The notes beneath the pieces were generated by a model. That model did no database searches. It saw only the letters and a list, made by a program, of their open reading frames with translations, and was not told the origin of the DNA. A stretch of DNA of 12,086 nucleotides from CBCPMX01 sp965120355. Lineage in GTDB: Bacteria > Bacillota > Clostridia > Oscillospirales > Oscillospiraceae. The DNA lies in contig CBCPMX010000056.1 in the NCBI GenBank assembly GCA_965120355.1, positions 1 to 12,086 of the forward strand. Reading direction: 5' to 3'. Positions 7,246 to 12,086 of the stretch are shown piece by piece; position 1 is the stretch's first letter; every line of letters starts with the position of its first letter. The translations under genes and the position numbers were made by a program.

Positions 7246-7254
7246 ATTATACCA
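7246..7254 (-). promoter_or_regulatory. Extended -10 promoter for the ppx-ppk operon
   Basis: The minus strand reads TGGTATAAT, a consensus TATAAT (7251 to 7246) with the TG-n extension. ATG7206 lies about 40 nt downstream of it. No consensus -35 is seen at 16-18 bp. An 11-nt palindrome GCACAGTGTGC (7265-7275) occupies the spacer/-35 area and could be an operator. Confidence 0.75.
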
Positions 7255-7286
7255 TATTATCATAGCACAGTGTGCCCAAAATTCCT

Positions 7287-7325
7287 GTTCACATTGTGTA
7301 AGATGTTCGAAAAGTTTTTGTGAAC
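7287..7325. repeat. Inverted repeat GTTCACA / TGTGAAC upstream of ppx
   Basis: Exact 7-bp arms at 7287-7293 and 7319-7325 are separated by 25 bp, upstream of the ppx promoter. It could be a regulator site of two half-sites for the polyphosphate operon, or a weak hairpin. No family assignment is possible from the sequence. Confidence 0.35.
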
Positions 7326-7378
7326 GGCGCTTCCTCCGCCGCCCGTTTGTTAAAATTCAGCATTTTTTGCAAATTGGA

Positions 7379-7408
7379 AGCCCCGGAACGCGGATGCGTC
7401 CCGGGGCT
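7379..7408 (-). terminator. Terminator-like hairpin after the ABC transporter operon
   Basis: A 13-bp stem (arms 7379-7391 and 7396-7408, loop GGAT) starts about 31 nt beyond the permease stop codon. In minus-strand RNA the only imperfect pair is a G-U wobble, whereas in plus-strand RNA it is an A-C mismatch, so it favours the minus strand. The downstream T content is weak (TCCAATTTG), so efficiency is uncertain. Confidence 0.65.
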
Positions 7409-7439
7409 GTGAAAACTTTCCTTGTGGCGCCGGCCGCCG

Positions 7440-9326
7440 TCAGGCCAAGACCAAATCTTCATAGTACTCCGTATCCAGATTCAGCCGCTCCGAGATCCCC
7501 AGCTCCTCCAGCGCCTGGAGGGTGTGGGTCATGGAAGCGCCGACAAGGAGGTAGACATGTTCCGAAACGGCGGCAGACCCGGCGGCGTCTTCGATCAGCG
7601 CTGTCTGGGCGGAGGCGCTGCCGCTCTGTCCCCGGAACACAAATTCCAGCTGGTAGCCGCTGCTCTCGTTGCCCAGCAGGCTGTCCGTCTCCCAGCTGTG
7701 TCCCTCCGCCAGGTCGGCGCGGATGGCCTCCAGCAAGGTCTGGCATTCGTCCGGCGTCAGGTCCGCGTCACCATAGACATACCCGATCTCCTCGTCCGTC
7801 CCGCTGGCATACAGCGACTGGTCATAGTATACCGAGCCATACAGCGGCTCGTCTACATTCAGGCCGCCGAACAGCTCCTGCTCCATCCGCGCCGGGTCGG
7901 AGAAGTAGTCCAGCAGTCCTGCCTCCACGGTGCCCGGCGTCTGCACCAGCTCCCGCATAACGTAGAGGTTGTAGGTGCGTTGGACTTCCCGGCCGTTGAC
8001 CACATAGGCGAAGGAAACGCTGTAATAGCAGTCACCGTCCTCACGGCTTTCCATGGCGTCCTTGTTTCGGAGGATCAGCTGGTGCAGCGCCGTCACCGCC
8101 GCCGGATCCGTTTCCTCCACACCGTTCACCCAAACCTGGGCAGATTCGATCTCCGAAACCGCCGGCACATAGTCCTCCAGGCCCAGCACGTCGGCATAGC
8201 AGCAGCCCACGGCCACGCACAGCACCACCGACAGGGCCGCCCAGCCCAGCACGGTTTTTTTCCGAAATACCCGGAAGCTCCTGTGAACCACCATCAGGGC
8301 CGCAAACCAGCCCACAAAGGCCCAGGCCACCAGCAGCGCCAGGATGATTCCCAGGGACACGGACTGCATATAGAGCTCCTGAATCACCGCCGTCATCAGC
8401 AGCGCCAGGCACACGCCCACGCCCACGGTGAAAATGGGCCGCAGCTTTGGAAACGCCAGCAGGTTCCCCGCGCTCTCCACGGGCCGCCGGCGGTAGATCA
8501 GCAGGGCCAGCCCCAGCAGCACCACGGCGGCAATGGCGTAGACGCCGTAATACCAGAGGTTTTCAAGGCCGGCCACATTTGTTGCGCTTGCGCCCTCATA
8601 GGTAGTGCAGACGTTGCTCACGATATTCCAGGCCGGCGAAAGCCAGGCCGCCACGCTGCTGGCGCCGGTGTAGCTGATGCCGTACAGGAACCACGTGGCC
8701 GCTGTGCCGGCCATGGCTTCCAGAAATACCGACAGGAAGTTAAATACCGCTGTCAGCAGCAGCATCCCCGGCGCGCTGCCCGCAAGGATGGCAAAGAGGA
8801 CAGCAATGGCGAAAAAAATCAGCTGCCCGCCGCACAGCACCGCCGCCACGGTTAGGACGCCAGTGGACTCCAGCGCGCCGAAGGCCGCTTCAACGGCAAG
8901 AATGCCCAGCAGGTTCAGCGCCGTGGGAACGGCAAGAATCGTCAAGCCGGACAGAACCGCAGTGAGAAACAGGCCCTCCCGCTGAATGGGCAGGGCATGA
9001 TAGGCAGAAGCGCTTTTCGCCGAAAACAGATAGCTGAACACAGCCCAGGCCGTCACCGTGCCCATGGCCAGCATGAGCAGCACCGACAGATAGGTCTCCG
9101 CCCTTTCCAGCAGATACAGGCATGCGTAATACGGCATTTTCTCCGCAGTGATCCCTGTGCGCAGGATGCCATTGCTGAGGTCGAGATACTGGGCGCTGAG
9201 CTGCGAAGCCAGCCCGAGGCCGTAGTAAATGCCCCAGATCACGGTGAACACCGCCATCAGCGGCCAGTACCGCTTCAGATTCTTCCGGTACAAGGTTCCG
9301 TTAAAGCAGGATTTCATGAACGCCAT
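7440..9326 (-). CDS. ABC transporter permease with C-terminal extracytoplasmic domain
   Basis: This 628-residue membrane protein is the partner of the ATPase just upstream. About nine hydrophobic segments are visible, near 21-40, 78-102, 116-140, 157-182, 187-207, 258-278, 297-317, 324-347 and 358-376. 'YHALPIQREGLF' after the second segment resembles the cytoplasmic loop of YtrC/YtrD-type permeases. Residues ~380-628 are soluble, acidic and Tyr/Asp/Glu-rich; with a cytoplasmic N-terminus and nine crossings they should lie outside the membrane. This layout is known in Firmicutes ABC permeases next to YtrA-type regulators. ATG9326 is chosen because GGGAGGT lies 7 nt upstream; it overlaps the ATPase stop by 26 bp. 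The substrate is unknown. Relatives in Bacillus respond to cell-wall-active antibiotics, so envelope stress is a reasonable but unproven role. The nine-segment count is by eye. Confidence 0.85.
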   Translation of the reverse strand: MAFMKSCFNGTLYRKNLKRYWPLMAVFTVIWGIYYGLGLASQLSAQYLDLSNGILRTGITAEKMPYYACLYLLERAETYLSVLLMLAMGTVTAWAVFSYLFSAKSASAYHALPIQREGLFLTAVLSGLTILAVPTALNLLGILAVEAAFGALESTGVLTVAAVLCGGQLIFFAIAVLFAILAGSAPGMLLLTAVFNFLSVFLEAMAGTAATWFLYGISYTGASSVAAWLSPAWNIVSNVCTTYEGASATNVAGLENLWYYGVYAIAAVVLLGLALLIYRRRPVESAGNLLAFPKLRPIFTVGVGVCLALLMTAVIQELYMQSVSLGIILALLVAWAFVGWFAALMVVHRSFRVFRKKTVLGWAALSVVLCVAVGCCYADVLGLEDYVPAVSEIESAQVWVNGVEETDPAAVTALHQLILRNKDAMESREDGDCYYSVSFAYVVNGREVQRTYNLYVMRELVQTPGTVEAGLLDYFSDPARMEQELFGGLNVDEPLYGSVYYDQSLYASGTDEEIGYVYGDADLTPDECQTLLEAIRADLAEGHSWETDSLLGNESSGYQLEFVFRGQSGSASAQTALIEDAAGSAAVSEHVYLLVGASMTHTLQALEELGISERLNLDTEYYEDLVLA

Positions 9327-10200
9327 AGTCGGCACCTCCCAACTCATAGATGAAGATCTCCTCCAAGCTCAGAGGCAGGGCCTCCATATAGACCGGCGAC
9401 AGGGCGGCAAAGCGGTTCAGGACGTCTTCCGTACTGCCCCGCAGGATCAGCGTCCACAGGCGGCCCATACCGGACTGATGCAGCAGTTCCAGATCCTTCG
9501 GCAGCGGCGGCATCTCGCCGTCAAAGACAATCTGCAGTTTGACCGTATTGCCCTGCAGCTCTGACAGGCTCCGTTCCAGCAGGATCTTGCCGCCGTGCAT
9601 CATGCCCACATGGTCGCAGACATCCTCCAGCTCCCGCAGATTGTGAGAAGATACCAGCACCGTGGTGCCATATTCGGCCACGTCGCCCATGAGCAGACTC
9701 CAGATCTGCCGGCGCATCACCGGATCCAGCCCGTCCACCGGCTCGTCCAGAATGACCACGTCCGACCGGCAGCACAGGGCAAGCCAGAAGGCCGCCTGCT
9801 TCTGCATGCCTTTGGACATGCTGCGCAGGGTGGTTTTGGGATTGATCTTGGGAAACGCTTCCTGGAGCCGGCGGAACCGGTCCATATCGAATTGGGGATA
9901 AAAGCCCTTATAATACTTGGCCATACTCCGAAGGTCGGCCTGCAAAAAGTAGAACAGGTCGTCCGGAATATAGGCGATGCGGCATTTGACGGCGGGATTT
10001 TCCCAGACGGGCTGGCCGTCGATGGTGATCTGTCCGCTGTCCTGCCGGTAGATGCCGGTCAGGTGCCGCAGCAGCGTCGATTTTCCTGCCCCGTTGGGGC
10101 CGACCAGGCCGTAGATGGCCCCCCGCTCCACCGTCAACGTGGCGCCGGAAAGAGCGGCGACGCCATCGAAAGATTTATATACGTCCACTGCGCAAATCAT
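9301..10200 (-). CDS. ABC transporter ATP-binding protein (YtrB-like)
   Basis: This 299-residue nucleotide-binding subunit energises the permease encoded downstream. Walker A is GPNGAGKST (34-42), the signature is the degenerate SMSKGMQKQ (127-135), Walker B with D-loop is VVILDEPVDGLDP (148-160), and the switch histidine is in SSHNLRE (~186). At the Q-loop position the sequence reads 'IAYIPDD', so no glutamine is visible; acidic residues there are common in YtrB-type subunits. Residues ~220-299 form a family-specific C-terminal extension. ATG10200 overlaps the stop of the GntR gene as ATGA and has AAAGGAG 10 nt upstream, so translation is coupled. It belongs to the 3-gene operon gntR-ATPase-permease. 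Direction of transport cannot be read from the sequence. Confidence 0.95.
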   Translation of the reverse strand: MICAVDVYKSFDGVAALSGATLTVERGAIYGLVGPNGAGKSTLLRHLTGIYRQDSGQITIDGQPVWENPAVKCRIAYIPDDLFYFLQADLRSMAKYYKGFYPQFDMDRFRRLQEAFPKINPKTTLRSMSKGMQKQAAFWLALCCRSDVVILDEPVDGLDPVMRRQIWSLLMGDVAEYGTTVLVSSHNLRELEDVCDHVGMMHGGKILLERSLSELQGNTVKLQIVFDGEMPPLPKDLELLHQSGMGRLWTLILRGSTEDVLNRFAALSPVYMEALPLSLEEIFIYELGGADYGVHEILL

Positions 10201-10571
10201 TTGGTTTCCTCTCCTTTCCCGCCTTGGCGGACCGCCTCGGCAATCTCGTCTCGGGTCGCGCCCACCAGCAGCAGTTCCTTCACCGTCTCCTCCAGGCTCT
10301 GAAACAGCTCCTCCCGGCGGTGTTTCCCGGCGTCCGTGCCGACGGCGGCAAAGGCGCCTTTGCCTGCCACAGTGTCGATGTAGCCCTCCTTTTCCAGCTC
10401 TCGATAGGCCCGCTGGATGGTGTTGGGGTTGATGGCCATCTGCCCGGCCAGTTCCCGCACCGAGGGCAGCTTTTCTCCCGGCGCAATGGTGCCGGACAGA
10501 ATCAGCTTGCGCAGGCCGTCCTTGATCTGCTCATAGATCGGGCGGCTGTCCCGATAGTTGATATGCAGCAT
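10197..10571 (-). CDS. GntR-family transcriptional regulator, YtrA type
   Basis: This 124-residue protein has an N-terminal winged helix-turn-helix (about 8-75: 'PIYEQIKDGLRKLILSG', 'LPSVRELAGQMAINPNTIQRAYRELEKEGYI'). A short helical C-terminal region (~85-124) replaces the usual effector domain. That is the YtrA subfamily, which typically represses its own operon with an ABC transporter. Here it is the first gene of such an operon, joined to the ATPase by an ATGA overlap. A matching inverted-repeat operator lies in its promoter (10595-10621), which supports autorepression. ATG10571 has a GGGGG tract about 8 nt upstream, a weaker ribosome site than its neighbours have. The inducing signal is unknown; in Bacillus such systems are released by cell-wall antibiotics. 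Confidence 0.93.
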   Translation of the reverse strand: MLHINYRDSRPIYEQIKDGLRKLILSGTIAPGEKLPSVRELAGQMAINPNTIQRAYRELEKEGYIDTVAGKGAFAAVGTDAGKHRREELFQSLEETVKELLLVGATRDEIAEAVRQGGKGEETK

Positions 10572-10594
10572 GGGTATCCCCCGCTTTCTGCTTA

Positions 10595-10621
10595 AACTGT
10601 ATTATGCGAACTAGTACAGTT
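10595..10621. promoter_or_regulatory. Probable YtrA-type operator AACTGTA-N13-TACAGTT
   Basis: Exact 7-bp inverted arms (10595-10601 and 10615-10621) with a 13-bp spacer abut the -10 hexamer and cover the expected start site of the gntR operon. The Bacillus YtrA operator is, as I recall, AGTGTA-N13-TACACT. This site has the same spacer and differs at one base per arm (ACTGTA/TACAGT). The position would block transcription, fitting autorepression. Confidence 0.75.
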
Positions 10622-10650
10622 AGGGTAGCATATTCTGTATGAATTGTCAA
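10622..10650 (-). promoter_or_regulatory. Promoter of the gntR-ABC operon
   Basis: On the minus strand a consensus -35 TTGACA (10650 to 10645), a 17-bp spacer and TGC-TACCCT (-10 hexamer 10627 to 10622, with TG-n extension) are present. The poor -10 is offset by the perfect -35, the ideal spacing and the TG. The operator repeat begins at the next base. Confidence 0.75.
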
Positions 10651-10871
10651 GATGCTCTTTCAGATCCGGTAAAACCGAAGGGCGAACAATCCGTTTTTTG
10701 TTTACCAAGCGCGTTTTGACCGCCTCCGCAGCCCCGCGCTTTACGCGCAGCGCCATCCATAGAATCTTTTAATGAGTGCAATCAGAAATCGGTATTGTCC
10801 TTTTTCCCGCCGCCGTAGTAGGATGGACTTTAGAAAGCCATCGAACCCACCACATGAAAGGAGTCCGCATT

Positions 10872-12086
10872 ATGAACCAATTGTATCCCAACATCTTTCA
10901 ACCCATCACCATCGGCGGCGTGACATTCAAGAACCGCATTTTTTCTGCGCCGTCCACCGGCCACATGATCCAGAACAACGAAGCCTACTACCCCGAGGAA
11001 AGTTACATCAAAAACTACCTGGAGAAAGCCCGCGGCGGTGTGGCCTGCGTCCAGTGCGGCGGCCAGAAGGTCTTTATGACCGGCCGCAACCCCATCCACA
11101 CGGAATTCGACATCTCCGATCCCCGGGGCTGGCGGAACTTCCGGCACTTCACCGACAATCTTCATTTCTATGACGCCAAATGCTCCTATGAGCTGATCCA
11201 CTTCGGCTCCGAGGGCGAGTACACCGAGGAGGCCAAGCAGGGGATCATCTACGGCTGCTCCGACTTTGTCCGCGGAGACGGCCTGCATTTCCACCAGATG
11301 CCTTACGAAGAGATGGACAAGCTGGCCGACCGCTATGCCGATCTGGCCGAGGGGGTAAAGAAATGCGGCTTTGACATTCTGCTGATCCACGGCGGCCACG
11401 GGACGCTGCTGCAGGAGTTTGTGTCGCCCCGCTCCAATCACCGCACCGACGAATTTGGCGGCAGCATGGAGAACAAGGCCCGCTTCCCGCTGATGGTCCT
11501 GGACCGCATTCGCCAGCGGGTGGGCCGGGATCTGCTGATCGAATACCGCATCTCCGGCTCGGAGTGCGTGGAAGGCGGCTTTGAAATCGAGGACTGCATC
11601 GCGTTTCTGAAATTGATCCAGGATCGCATTGACATCGCCCACATCTCCGCCGGTGTGGTGCGGGAGCCGCGGCTGCGGGCCATCACCCATCCCACCGGCT
11701 TCCTGCCGGAGGGCTGCAACCTGCATTTGGCTGCCGCTGTCAAGGCGTGCCCCGACATTCACATCCCCGTTCTGGGCCTGGGGGCCATGCAGGACCCGGC
11801 GTTCATTGACCAGGCCCTGTCCGACGGCAAGGCGGATCTCATTGCCATGGCCCGCGGCCTCATCGCCGATCCCTACACGGTGAAAAAGGCAAAGAAGGGC
11901 TGCCAGGATGACATCGTCCCCTGCATCAAATGCTTCCACTGCCTGGATGAATTCAAGGACACCCACTACTATTCCTGCTCCGTCAACCCCATCGCCGGTC
12001 GGGAGACCTATCTGGACATGCTGATTCCCAAAGAGTATGACCGGCAGAAGGTGGCCATTATCGGCGGCGGCCCCGCCGGCATGTAC
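10872..12086 (+). CDS. NADH:flavin oxidoreductase (Old Yellow Enzyme / enoate reductase family), 3'-truncated
   Basis: The first 405 residues are visible. Residues 1-~340 form the FMN-binding TIM barrel: 'FQPITIGGVTFKNRIFSAP' (9-27), 'HGGHGTLLQEFVSPRSNHRTDEFGG' (173-197) and 'GLGAMQDPAFIDQALSDGKADLIAMARGLIADP' (302-334). A 4Fe-4S motif follows with Cys351, Cys354, Cys357 and Cys369. Then 'KVAIIGGGPAGMY' (393-405) opens an FAD/NAD(P)-binding domain cut by the window edge. This is the three-cofactor layout of 2,4-dienoyl-CoA reductase, 2-enoate reductase and the bile-acid enzymes BaiCD/BaiH, which reduce activated C=C bonds with NAD(P)H in anaerobes. Cys spacing is C-x2-C-x2-C-x11-C rather than C-x2-C-x3-C-x11-C as in FadH, and the residue after HGGHG is Thr where many relatives have Tyr or Trp. 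The substrate cannot be assigned. ATG10872 has AAAGGAG 8 nt upstream. Confidence 0.93.
   Translation, partial: MNQLYPNIFQPITIGGVTFKNRIFSAPSTGHMIQNNEAYYPEESYIKNYLEKARGGVACVQCGGQKVFMTGRNPIHTEFDISDPRGWRNFRHFTDNLHFYDAKCSYELIHFGSEGEYTEEAKQGIIYGCSDFVRGDGLHFHQMPYEEMDKLADRYADLAEGVKKCGFDILLIHGGHGTLLQEFVSPRSNHRTDEFGGSMENKARFPLMVLDRIRQRVGRDLLIEYRISGSECVEGGFEIEDCIAFLKLIQDRIDIAHISAGVVREPRLRAITHPTGFLPEGCNLHLAAAVKACPDIHIPVLGLGAMQDPAFIDQALSDGKADLIAMARGLIADPYTVKKAKKGCQDDIVPCIKCFHCLDEFKDTHYYSCSVNPIAGRETYLDMLIPKEYDRQKVAIIGGGPAGMY

Larger units (their letters stand above)
10572..10871. other. Divergent intergenic region between gntR and the reductase gene
   Basis: The left half holds the operator and promoter of the gntR operon. 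The right half (about 10660-10855) contains a small CGGT-AAA-ACCG palindrome (10667-10677), a GGTAAA/TTTACC inverted pair (10668-10673 and 10701-10706) and a TAGAAT that could be a -10, but no matching -35. I could not place a promoter for the plus-strand reductase with confidence. Confidence 0.5.

Noticed and set aside
7422..8855. Long plus-strand open frame opposite the permease
   Set aside because: Low-complexity His/Gln/Arg-rich translation, no ribosome binding site noted, and antisense to a gene with clear membrane segments and operon overlap.
10830..11966. Minus-strand frame opposite the flavin oxidoreductase
   Set aside because: It is a mirror of the coding strand of a well-conserved enzyme and crosses that gene's ribosome binding site.

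Overview
The window is GC-rich and reads as a low-redundancy chromosomal segment of a Gram-positive anaerobe. The best guess is a high-GC gut Clostridia lineage of the Oscillospiraceae type. The grounds are a Noc-type ParB protein, a YtrA-type GntR regulator with its ABC transporter, strong GGAGG-type ribosome binding sites, and a flavin/Fe-S 'enoate reductase' typical of strict anaerobes. This placement is inference; no rRNA or marker gene is present.

Layout from left to right. Positions 1-2548 (+) carry the 3' part of a large secreted protein. It has a Thr/Ala/Gly/Asn-rich body that looks like a beta-solenoid, then a Gly-Met-Pro repeat linker, and a C-terminal LysM domain; a 14-bp hairpin follows. 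Convergent to it, on the minus strand, are a 68-residue protein with 20 cysteines (2703-2909) and, upstream of that, a Noc-like ParB-family protein (3068-3868). Next, also on the minus strand, is a two-gene polyphosphate operon: exopolyphosphatase (6280-7206), then polyphosphate kinase (4203-6302). The two genes overlap by 23 bp, are driven from a clear extended -10 promoter, and are closed by a textbook terminator at 4041-4077.

Further right is a three-gene minus-strand operon. It encodes a YtrA-type GntR repressor (10197-10571), an ABC ATPase (9301-10200) and a membrane permease with a large C-terminal extracytoplasmic domain (7440-9326), all translationally overlapping. Its promoter has a consensus -35, and a perfect inverted repeat AACTGTA-N13-TACAGTT sits directly after the -10. 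This is the geometry expected of an autoregulatory YtrA operator. Divergent from it, and running off the right edge, is an Old Yellow Enzyme-type reductase with an Fe-S cluster motif and the start of a dinucleotide-binding domain (10872 onward).

Most of the window is conventional. The least explained element is the cysteine-rich small protein with its strong ribosome binding site and a CRP/FNR-like palindrome just upstream. Next are the LysM/beta-solenoid surface protein and the Noc homologue, which lacks the usual membrane-targeting N-terminus and the usual rsmG/parAB neighbours. I see no mobile element, CRISPR array, tRNA or rRNA.
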